A stretch of 49,507 nucleotides of DNA, taken from positions 1 through 49,507 of the forward strand of contig JACDOK010000017.1 in assembly GCA_017656185.1 (NCBI GenBank). The letters run 5' to 3'. Positions 42,918 to 49,507 of the stretch are shown piece by piece (positions within the stretch are counted from its first letter, which is position 1; each line of letters starts with the position of its first letter). The position numbers were made by a program, and so were the translations under genes. Below the pieces are notes generated by a model. The model saw only the letters and a list, made by a program, of their open reading frames with translations, did not search any database and was not told where the DNA came from. The stretch comes from Peptococcaceae bacterium (GTDB taxonomy: Bacteria; Bacillota; Desulfotomaculia; Desulfotomaculales; JACDOK01).

Positions 42918-43925
42918 ATGAGAAGACTAGTCGCAGTGTTGTTGGTTGTGCTGGCCGGGCTGTTGGCCGGTTGTGGCGGGGGCCAAACCGAAACGCCCGG
43001 TACCAGCGAAGGCGGAGAAGGAGCGGAAAAACAGGTTAAATTAGGCATCATCCAGATTGTAGAGCACCCGGCTCTTGATGCCGCGCGGCAAGGTTTCCTT
43101 GACGTCCTGGCTGAAAACGGCTACAAGGACGGCGAAAACTTGGAGGTCGATTTCCGGAACGCCCAGAACGAACAGGCCACTTTACAGGCTATTGCAGATA
43201 AGTTTGCCAACGACCCCAAGGACTTGATTCTGGCTATTGCCACTCCTTCGGCTCAGGCCGCAGCGGACAAAACGTCCGATATTCCCATTCTGATCACTGC
43301 CGTGACCGACCCGGTGGCTGCCAAGCTGGTAAAAAGCATGGAAAAGCCGGGTACTAACGTTACCGGTACCACTGACATGAACCCCATTAAAGAGCAACTG
43401 GAATTAATCACGAAAATTGTACCCGATGCCAAAAAGATCGGTGTAATTTACAACTCCAGTGAAGTTAACTCTCAGGTGCAGGTCAACATTTGTAAAGAAG
43501 TAGCTCCGGAGTTGGGATTGGAAATAGTCGAAGCCCCCATTACCGCCAGCAGCGAAGTGATGCAGGGCGCGCAATCCCTGGTAGGCAAGGTTGACGCCAT
43601 TTACATTCCTACCGACAACACAGTGGTCTCGGCCTGCGCCAGTGTTATTAAAGTTGGCGAAGAAAACCAGATTCCGGTATTCGCCGGGGAAGGAAACACC
43701 GTTAAATCAGGTGCCATCGCCACTCTCGGTATTGATTACTACAAGCTCGGGCGGCAGACCGGGGAAATGGCTCTCCGTGTGTTAGACGGTGCCAACCCCG
43801 CGGAAATGCCAATTGAAAGCCAAAAGGATCTGAAACTTACCATTAACCCCGCAGCCGCGGAGCGGATGGGCGTAACCATTCCTGAGGAGCTTATTACGGA
43901 AGATACCGAAATTATTAAAGAATAA
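42918..43925 (+). CDS. ABC transporter substrate-binding lipoprotein (COG2984 type)
   Basis: 335 residues. Lipoprotein signal peptide with lipobox LLAGC (Cys near 19) followed by a short flexible linker. Periplasmic-binding fold type I: GIIQIVEHPALDAARQGF, AIATPSAQAAADKTSDIPILITAVTDPVAAKLV, and the hinge-end GIDYYKLGRQTGEMALRVL. This family (often called TrpX or YtlA-like) binds tryptophan or other small aromatic or amino-acid ligands in Firmicutes. No T-box or other riboswitch is seen in the 250-bp leader, so the ligand is open. Permease and ATPase follow. Confidence 0.9.
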   Translation: MRRLVAVLLVVLAGLLAGCGGGQTETPGTSEGGEGAEKQVKLGIIQIVEHPALDAARQGFLDVLAENGYKDGENLEVDFRNAQNEQATLQAIADKFANDPKDLILAIATPSAQAAADKTSDIPILITAVTDPVAAKLVKSMEKPGTNVTGTTDMNPIKEQLELITKIVPDAKKIGVIYNSSEVNSQVQVNICKEVAPELGLEIVEAPITASSEVMQGAQSLVGKVDAIYIPTDNTVVSACASVIKVGEENQIPVFAGEGNTVKSGAIATLGIDYYKLGRQTGEMALRVLDGANPAEMPIESQKDLKLTINPAAAERMGVTIPEELITEDTEIIKE

Positions 43926-43955
43926 TTCGGAAAGCAAGAATTTGGAGGAAGTACT

Positions 43956-44870
43956 GTGTCACTAGCGTTCTTACCCGGGGCCCTGGAGCAAGGTTTGCTC
44001 TGGGGCCCCATGGTGCTTGGCGTTTACCTAACCTTTCGGGTACTGGACTTTCCCGACCTGACGGTGGACGGGTGTTTCACGCTTGGAGCGGCTACTGCAG
44101 CCCGCCTTATTCTAATGGACCAGGACCCGCTGCTGGCCACGTTGGTAGCCGTACTTGTGGGCGCCCTGGCAGGTTTGATCACAGGGTTCTTGCATACCCA
44201 GCTTAAGATTGCCCCTCTTTTGGCCGGTATCCTTACTATGATCGGCCTTTATTCCATAAACCTGCGGGTTATGGGCGCCGCTAACCTGTCTCTACTGCGC
44301 ATAGATACGACCATTACCAAAATTGAAAACGCAGGACTGCCCGAACAATTTGCAGCCGGTGTTCTCGGTATTGCTGTGTGTCTTCTGGTATTGTTTCTAC
44401 TATATATTTTCCTCCAAACCGAGCTCGGACTGGCCATACGTGCTACCGGTGATAACGAACAGATGATCCGCAGCCTCGGAGTCAACACCAATACCACCAA
44501 AATGATCGGTTTGGCTCTGGCCAATGCCTTGTGTGCCCTGTCAGGGGCACTGGTAGCACAATACCAAAGTTACGCCGACATCGGAATGGGAATAGGTATG
44601 ATTATTGTAGGGTTGGCCTCTGTCATTATCGGTGAGACCTTAATTGGCAACCCTACCCTACTGCGGGCTTTGATCGCTGCCATCATCGGTTCGATAATCT
44701 ACCGGGTGGTAATCGCCACCGTACTGCAAATGGGTCTTCCGTCCACCGACCTTAAGTTATTAACAGCCTTGATCGTTACGGTAGCCCTGGCCTTCCCGGT
44801 CATCCGGAGCCGGTACAGCAGCTCACTGCCGTTCCTGGGAAAGGGTGAAGTACGTGCTCGACGTCAATAA
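43956..44870 (+). CDS. ABC transporter permease (COG4120 type)
   Basis: 304 residues, eight or nine hydrophobic segments, of the branched-chain/BPD_transp_2 permease group. FRVLDFPDLTVDGCFTLGAA near 28 and AIRATGDNEQMIRSLGVN near 165 (the ATPase-contact loop) are typical. Start GTG or TTG is not needed: GTG at 43956 follows TTGGAGG. The 3' end overlaps the ATPase start by about 17-26 nt. Confidence 0.9.
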   Translation: MSLAFLPGALEQGLLWGPMVLGVYLTFRVLDFPDLTVDGCFTLGAATAARLILMDQDPLLATLVAVLVGALAGLITGFLHTQLKIAPLLAGILTMIGLYSINLRVMGAANLSLLRIDTTITKIENAGLPEQFAAGVLGIAVCLLVLFLLYIFLQTELGLAIRATGDNEQMIRSLGVNTNTTKMIGLALANALCALSGALVAQYQSYADIGMGIGMIIVGLASVIIGETLIGNPTLLRALIAAIIGSIIYRVVIATVLQMGLPSTDLKLLTALIVTVALAFPVIRSRYSSSLPFLGKGEVRARRQ

Positions 44871-45651
44871 CGTAACTAAAATATTTAACCGGGGCAACAT
44901 TAATGAAAAAGTGGCACTAACCGGCCTTTCCCTTCACCTTGATCCGGGAGACGTGGTTACGATCATTGGCAGCAACGGTGCCGGTAAATCGACTCTACTA
45001 AACGTAGTTGCCGGTGTGTTCCCCATTGACAAAGGCGAAATTCTGATTGAAGGGCGCGCCGTACATAAAGAACCTGAACACGTCCGCGCCGCCTACATCG
45101 GCCGGGTTTTTCAGGACCCCAATCTCGGTACGGCTGCCAGTATGACCATTGAGGAAAACCTTGCCCTGGCCTTACGACGGGGAAACAGGCTGGGACTGCG
45201 GCGCGGCACGGGTAAAAAACGCCGTGAACTTTTCCGGGAACGCCTCAAACTACTGGGGTTGGGACTGGAAGACCGGCTGACAACCAAAGTCGGGCTTCTT
45301 TCCGGCGGCCAGCGGCAGGCCCTCACCGTCATTATGGCTACCATTGCCGCCCCAAAATTGCTGCTGCTTGACGAGCATACGGCCGCCCTGGATCCAAAAA
45401 CGGCCCAAACAGTACTGGAACTAACGGAACAGGTTATCGCACAGGAGCAGCTAACCACGCTGATGGTAACCCACAATATGGAGCAGGCTCTCCGCGTGGG
45501 TAACCGCACCATTATGATGCACGAAGGGCGTATCATCCTGGACATTAAAGGGGCCAAGCGGCAGAATATGAAAGTAAGTGACCTGCTCCAGATGTTTGAA
45601 AAGGCCAGCGGTAAAACGTTCGCCAACGATCGCATGCTGCTAAGTAATTAA
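44854..45651 (+). CDS. ABC transporter ATP-binding protein (COG1101 type)
   Basis: 265 residues from GTG 44854, 5 nt after AAGGGTGA; GTG 44845 is an alternative. Walker A GSNGAGKST, Q-loop RVFQDPNLGTA, signature LSGGQRQA, Walker B LLLLDEHTAALDP and switch MVTHNMEQAL. Third gene of the importer; the lipoprotein-permease-ATPase order and overlaps fit one operon. Confidence 0.92.
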   Translation: MLDVNNVTKIFNRGNINEKVALTGLSLHLDPGDVVTIIGSNGAGKSTLLNVVAGVFPIDKGEILIEGRAVHKEPEHVRAAYIGRVFQDPNLGTAASMTIEENLALALRRGNRLGLRRGTGKKRRELFRERLKLLGLGLEDRLTTKVGLLSGGQRQALTVIMATIAAPKLLLLDEHTAALDPKTAQTVLELTEQVIAQEQLTTLMVTHNMEQALRVGNRTIMMHEGRIILDIKGAKRQNMKVSDLLQMFEKASGKTFANDRMLLSN

Positions 45652-45698
45652 TGCCACAGATAAAACACACCTAATAGCCGGGACAAAAGTCGCGCTGG

Positions 45699-47717
45699 CT
45701 ACTCCCCGCTTAATAATTTCCGTCCTCCTTCCGGCCATATGATCTCGATACGGTCCCCCTCTTTAAGAGGGTCCGTAAACGCCGCTTCAGCTCCATTCAA
45801 AATAAGCGTGGGAGTACCGTTGCCCTCTTTCAGGTCTAAATTGACGCACTTAAAAACGTCCAGGAAAATAGGTTCCTTTTCTTGCAATATAACCGTTTCT
45901 CCGTTTACCGTCACACATACCCCTGCCTTATCGCCTGCTGCCGCGCCGGGAAGTGTTTTCACTTCATCATCACGATGAAGTTCTATGCGGTCACCGTTAT
46001 TAATAACGTAATCAGGATCTGCCTGCCGCTCGTTGACCCACACGGTGCGGCCATTAAGATCCAATTCTTCCTGCCGGGCCAGATCTTTTACCGTCACACG
46101 GGCACTTTTAATGGTGACGCGGTCACCGTTGCGTACCGGCGTGTCGGGTGCCGCCGGGAGGTCATTGACCGCAGCGGTGGGAGGCAGCTCCACCCGCCTG
46201 CCGTCCAAATAAGCGTAAATAAAATATGACGCCATTAAATCTCCGACCGTAGCCGCGGCATCCTTACCGTTTTCCGCCTTAATAACGGTAATCTCATCCC
46301 CGTCGTGCACTGGGGTCTGCAGGGAGGCAGGTGTTCCATTGACCAGGATTTGTGCCGGGCGGCTGAGCCCTCCGTATAGCACTTGCTGCTGCCCATTAAG
46401 GGTAAATTTCAGGTCATGCCCGTTACGCGCAAAAAGATCCCGCGGCTCAATATCACTTACACTGAGCGCATCCGAGACCTTGACGCCCTTAGAATTGAAC
46501 ACCCGGTACTCCCGGCCGTTGACTTTGACGTTGATAAGTACGAAACCCATTTTACGCAGCGCCGCAACGGCAATACCCACTACCGTAACCCCCTGGGGAC
46601 CGGATAATTCGTCTTCTTCCGGGGGCACAAAATGATCCAGCGCGTCCCTACCGCGTACGGCCACACGATGCGGCTCCAATTGCAGTCGTTCGGCAATTTT
46701 TTCAGTCAACTTGGGAATTTGGGCCCCGCCACCAACACACAACACGGATTTGGGCGCTTCCTCGTTATTCAACACCAAGATGCGGTCGACAATATCATCC
46801 GCCAACCGGTTCAGTACCGGGTCGATGGCTCTCATAATCTCTTCATAGCCAACCACGTTTTCAACCCCGATGATGTCCCGGTACCGGATTTCCTTCCGGT
46901 GTACCAGCTGGCGTTTCATCCATTCGGCAGTATCAAAATCCACCACGTAGTCCGACATAATGATCTCGGTAATTTCGTCACCGGCCACCGGTACCATTCC
47001 GAAAGCCACTACCGAACCTCCCCTGGTAATGGCAATGTCGGAAGTCCCGGCCCCGATATCCACCAGCGCCAGGTTCAAAAGGCGCATCCTTTCCGGTACC
47101 GCTACTTCAACGGCCGCGATGGGTTCCAGGGTAAGGTTTAAAGGCTGCAGCCCCACTCTCTGCAGCACCGCCAGCAAACCGTTGATGACCGATGCCGGTA
47201 AAAACGTAGCCACAATTTCGGTGCTGATAACCTTCCCGCGATGGCCCTGAAGGTTGGCCAAAGGGTATCCATCAAGTTCGAAAGCGATCACACTGTGGCC
47301 TACGTAGAAAAATTGTTCGGCTAAACGGTGCTCGTCCAAATCCTCGTAAGCCCGCCGCAGAGCCTCCAATTCCAGGGCCCTGATCATAGGCTGGTCGATC
47401 TCGGCATATTCCTCGACTTCCATTTCACCCCGGCTGCGTACGGTGCGCAGTGAACGCCCCGCAGCAGCAATGGCGGCGTACTTTAATTCTATCCCTACTT
47501 TTTCTTCCAGGGCCGCCTTGATTTGCGAAACCAGGGTGGCAACCTTGGGAATGTCGTGGATCTGGCCGTCCTGCATCGCACGCACACCGTGTTCCAGCAT
47601 TTCCTGGGCCAGAATGCGGAATCGGTTTTGCTCAACAACCCCGACGATACCGATTACCGTACGGGTGCCGATGTCCAGAGCAAAAATCACGTCTTTCTCA
47701 TTGAGCGGCTGCGTCAT
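45699..47717 (-). CDS. FtsA/PilM-like actin-fold ATPase with C-terminal beta-grasp-like repeats
   Basis: 672 residues. The first ~390 form an FtsA-type ATPase: phosphate 1 FALDIGTRTVIGIVG near 12, inserted SHS2-like domain (about 85-165), phosphate 2 LALVDIGAGTSDIAI near 215 and adenosine motif VLCVGGGAQIPKL near 320. The rest (about 400-672) has at least four repeats with a turn of the form (D/N/E)GD(E/R)(I/V): HDGDEITVIKA, RNGDRVTIKSA, NNGDRIELHRD and KEGDRIEIIWP, each after an NG-containing hairpin, resembling ThiS/SLBB-type beta-grasp domains. FtsA itself ends near 420 with a membrane helix, absent here. Not in a division cluster. A role in pilus or envelope assembly is inference. Confidence 0.82.
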   Translation of the reverse strand: MTQPLNEKDVIFALDIGTRTVIGIVGVVEQNRFRILAQEMLEHGVRAMQDGQIHDIPKVATLVSQIKAALEEKVGIELKYAAIAAAGRSLRTVRSRGEMEVEEYAEIDQPMIRALELEALRRAYEDLDEHRLAEQFFYVGHSVIAFELDGYPLANLQGHRGKVISTEIVATFLPASVINGLLAVLQRVGLQPLNLTLEPIAAVEVAVPERMRLLNLALVDIGAGTSDIAITRGGSVVAFGMVPVAGDEITEIIMSDYVVDFDTAEWMKRQLVHRKEIRYRDIIGVENVVGYEEIMRAIDPVLNRLADDIVDRILVLNNEEAPKSVLCVGGGAQIPKLTEKIAERLQLEPHRVAVRGRDALDHFVPPEEDELSGPQGVTVVGIAVAALRKMGFVLINVKVNGREYRVFNSKGVKVSDALSVSDIEPRDLFARNGHDLKFTLNGQQQVLYGGLSRPAQILVNGTPASLQTPVHDGDEITVIKAENGKDAAATVGDLMASYFIYAYLDGRRVELPPTAAVNDLPAAPDTPVRNGDRVTIKSARVTVKDLARQEELDLNGRTVWVNERQADPDYVINNGDRIELHRDDEVKTLPGAAAGDKAGVCVTVNGETVILQEKEPIFLDVFKCVNLDLKEGNGTPTLILNGAEAAFTDPLKEGDRIEIIWPEGGRKLLSGE

Positions 47718-47827
47718 AACAACAGACCTCTCCGATGCACGAACATCCGTGCCGTTTTGTCAAATTATACTCCACCCTTGCCCTACCGCTCAAGGCATGG
47801 TCATTCGTTCCCCTTACGCCTCACTCT

Positions 47828-48619
47828 CTACAATGGAATATCCAATACGGGATACTTGCGGGCGTCAGGGGCGTCAAAATGCCACCACTCGAAGGCCAGA
47901 GGGACGAAACCCGCTCTTCGCATGGCCGCTTCAAGGATAATACTGTTCTGGTGTGCTTCTTGCTCCATGGAAAGAAGCCAGCGGTGAGCATTCCTGTTAA
48001 AACTGTCAAATCTGGAGGGCATGGGAAGTTCCTCGCCTTTCAAATTAACCAGGGTGCAGTCCACCGCCGCCCCCCGGTTGTGATTGGAACCGTAACGGGG
48101 ATCAGCGATGAATCTTTTGTCAGAAGCAGCTTTCCATAACTCCCGCTGCACGGAAAGCGGCCGGTAGCCGTCCCATATCTTTAAGCCCAAGCCCTGAAGG
48201 CGCAGGTATTTTTGGACCTTCGCCAACCGCAGGGCCACGTCTTTTTGCAGGTAGCAGCGGGAAGACCGGTACAGGGGTCGCCCGGTAAAATTATCGGAAG
48301 TGGCATACTTCAGTTCGACAAGAATGGTAGGGTCGATTTCTTGAATATCCACCAGGCCGGCAGCGCGTAAGGCGGCGTCAGTGGAGGGAATACCCGAGCC
48401 AGAAAGCGCACCCGTTTCTGATTCCGGTGGGTCCTCCTCATACAATGTTGACGTGTCAGAGCTCTCTGCTTCAGCCGCAGAAACGTGCGCCTGCACAGTC
48501 CGGTACATATGCTCTAAATTACCTATCCACCCCACCCAATCAACTGTGTTGAGAGGAATAAAACAAAAAAGCAATGTCATAATCCAGGCGGCTGTGGCTA
48601 CCCGTAAATATCGTAACAC
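47828..48619 (-). CDS. D-alanyl-D-alanine dipeptidase (VanX/DdpX, M15D)
   Basis: 263 residues. An N-terminal anchor (about 8-24) and an acidic, Ser/Thr-rich linker (about 45-80) precede the zinc peptidase: KYATSDNFTGRPLYRSSRCYL, KIWDGYRPLSVQRELW, the zinc motif SNHNRGAAVDCTLV (SxHxxGxAxD) near 170, and the C-terminal FEWWHFD with catalytic Glu and zinc His. It would act outside the membrane on D-Ala-D-Ala; no vanHA genes nearby, so a cell-wall recycling or spore role is likelier than glycopeptide resistance. Confidence 0.9.
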   Translation of the reverse strand: MLRYLRVATAAWIMTLLFCFIPLNTVDWVGWIGNLEHMYRTVQAHVSAAEAESSDTSTLYEEDPPESETGALSGSGIPSTDAALRAAGLVDIQEIDPTILVELKYATSDNFTGRPLYRSSRCYLQKDVALRLAKVQKYLRLQGLGLKIWDGYRPLSVQRELWKAASDKRFIADPRYGSNHNRGAAVDCTLVNLKGEELPMPSRFDSFNRNAHRWLLSMEQEAHQNSIILEAAMRRAGFVPLAFEWWHFDAPDARKYPVLDIPL

Positions 48620-48843
48620 CTGTTATTCCCCGCTTTGCACAACTTCACGGCGCGATCGATGGTTAACTTCATAAGAACACCGATGAGACTAAATTGACAG
48701 ATGTTAGCAGTGTGGCTAGACTGAATTATGCAATTAGAAGTTATTCATTAACCCAGGAATACCCTGCAATGATTAAGGGAAAAAACAACGCTAACCTCTT
48801 CCCCAAGAACTGCCTTAGATTTGGACTTCCGTCGCATACTAAT

Positions 48844-48875
48844 AAGCCCTCACCTGTAATGGTGGGGGCTTTTTA
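48844..48875 (+). terminator. Intrinsic terminator
   Basis: AAGCCCTCACC-tgtaat-GGTGGGGGCTT with one T-G pair, followed by TTTTTA. Strong on the plus strand, yet no gene is seen ending just before it, so it may serve a short RNA or a lost gene. Confidence 0.8.
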
Positions 48876-49094
48876 CTTGTAAGAAATTCTTTAACCGGGT
48901 CAACCATAATATCCTCATGGCGAGAGTGGCACGGAAAATGGATGACAAACGTCCCGTCTCATCGGTAGGGGAATTTATGGATAATGATGATAAATTTTGC
49001 AGGAGTTTAATAATTTATGTGGAAAAAGCAAAGAAATTGGCAAACTTAGGAAGATTAAGACTATTCTCCGAATACAGCACAAAAGGAGCATATC

Positions 49095-49229
49095 ACGGCT
49101 CGAATTACCATTGAAACTGGCAGACACGGAATGGTTATTGTCCGTATACCTTATGATCCTGAACTCGTTATATCCAGGAGTTACTCGGGCACAAAAGTTC
49201 GAAAACAACTGAAATTTACACCCGCGTAA
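49095..49229 (+). pseudogene. Fragment resembling the N-terminus of a tyrosine recombinase
   Basis: 44 codons: ITIETGRHGMVIVRIPYDPELV, then a degraded tail and a stop. The first part resembles the N-terminal segment of some XerD-like integrases (GxxxVxIPYDPELV). AAAGGAG is positioned for a start now reading ACG, as if an ATG had mutated. Weakly supported. Confidence 0.35.
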
Positions 49230-49317
49230 GTAAGCGTGATATAAGAAGGATTCAAAGTCCACTAGACCGTTTGATTTCTCAACATAAACAAGAATAGATT
49301 TTTCTATAGACGGATTT

Positions 49318-49380
49318 CACGAAATACTTCGTGTAACATGCTTAAATTGGCAGTATTTACGAACCTAACAGTTCGTAAAT
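49318..49380. repeat. Two adjacent palindromes
   Basis: CACGAA-atac-TTCGTG (49318-49333) and ATTTACGAAC-ctaaca-GTTCGTAAAT (49355-49380, perfect 10-bp arms). The two share the core ACGAA/TTCGT. They could be operators of the gene starting at 49476 or structure-forming attachment sites. Confidence 0.6.
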
Positions 49381-49475
49381 TTATAAGTTAGGCGAAACCC
49401 AGCTGCTGAGAAAAGAGAAAAAAGCGCATCGAAGAAATAAAAACTTCAATTAACAATATTAAGGAGATAGCTTGA

Positions 49476-49507
49476 ATGAATGCAATTAAATCTTTAATTT
49501 CAAATGG
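49476..49507 (+). CDS. Start of a gene cut by the window edge
   Basis: ATG with AAGGAGAT 8 nt upstream; ten codons are visible (MNAIKSLISN). Nothing more can be said. Confidence 0.5.
   Translation, partial: MNAIKSLISN

Larger units (their letters stand above)
48620..49475. other. Gene-poor AT-rich region
   Basis: About 850 bp with no intact gene. It holds a terminator (48844-48875), a recombinase-like coding fragment (49095-49229) and two palindromes (49318-49333, 49355-49380). The base composition differs from the left flank. Confidence 0.5.

Noticed and set aside
48694-49262. Several short frames at the right end
   Set aside because: No ribosome sites, domains or codon pattern; only the recombinase-like fragment shows any resemblance.

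Overview
The window looks like a chromosomal segment of an anaerobic, spore-forming Firmicute of the Clostridia/Peptococcales type (Thermincola- or Desulfotomaculum-like; an inference from gene content, not a species call). The signs are: strong GGAGG ribosome sites with frequent TTG/GTG starts, sporulation and cortex genes (GerW, PdaA-like deacetylase, spore-type GH18), competence genes comEA-comEC, menaquinone synthesis by the futalosine route, and an NAD-linked, probably electron-bifurcating, selenocysteine formate dehydrogenase. No rRNA, tRNA, CRISPR array or intact mobile element is visible.

Layout. 1-6 kb: a cysteine-synthase-like enzyme, a broken response regulator, nadA, a radical SAM/SPASM protein, an orphan HgdB/double-cubane-type protein and a DUF1540 peptide. 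6.4-10.8 kb: potassium uptake, trkA followed by two tandem trkH copies; the second carries a relic of the trkA 3' end. 10.7-15 kb: comEC and comEA, a DUF421 protein and a zinc-ribbon peptide, all on the minus strand. 15.3-19.2 kb: mqnD-mqnE-mqnA-mqnC. 19.2-25.1 kb: gerW, a HIT protein, a DUF1614 protein, a zinc-finger protein, a polysaccharide deacetylase, a small membrane protein and a PadR-fetA-fetB operon, with dispersed intergenic repeats between them. 25.3-27.5 kb: a TrkA-N potassium channel, two UspA proteins and a DUF4870 protein. 27.8-29.3 kb: a small selenoprotein hidden by an in-frame TGA, and a frameshifted TadG-like pseudogene. 29.5-35.4 kb: the formate operon (FNT transporter, NuoE-like, NuoF-like, selenocysteine FdhA). 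35.4-48.6 kb: thrC, nitroreductase, ychF, a GH18 protein, a DUF3160 protein, a three-gene ABC importer, an FtsA-like ATPase with repeated beta-grasp-like modules and a VanX-type dipeptidase. 48.6-49.5 kb: a gene-poor AT-rich end with palindromes, a recombinase-like fragment and the start of a gene cut by the window edge.

The most notable observation is two independent in-frame TGA codons that both read as selenocysteine. One is expected, in formate dehydrogenase. The other, at 27866, replaces the first conserved cysteine of a C_GCAxxG_C_C-family redox protein and is followed by a hairpin with a bulged U and a GGU apical loop, resembling the bacterial SECIS. A plain ORF search splits or truncates both genes. 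Other points of interest are the trkH duplication with apparent gene conversion and CTG starts, comEC read antisense into trkH, the modular FtsA-like protein and the orphan double-cubane-type protein.
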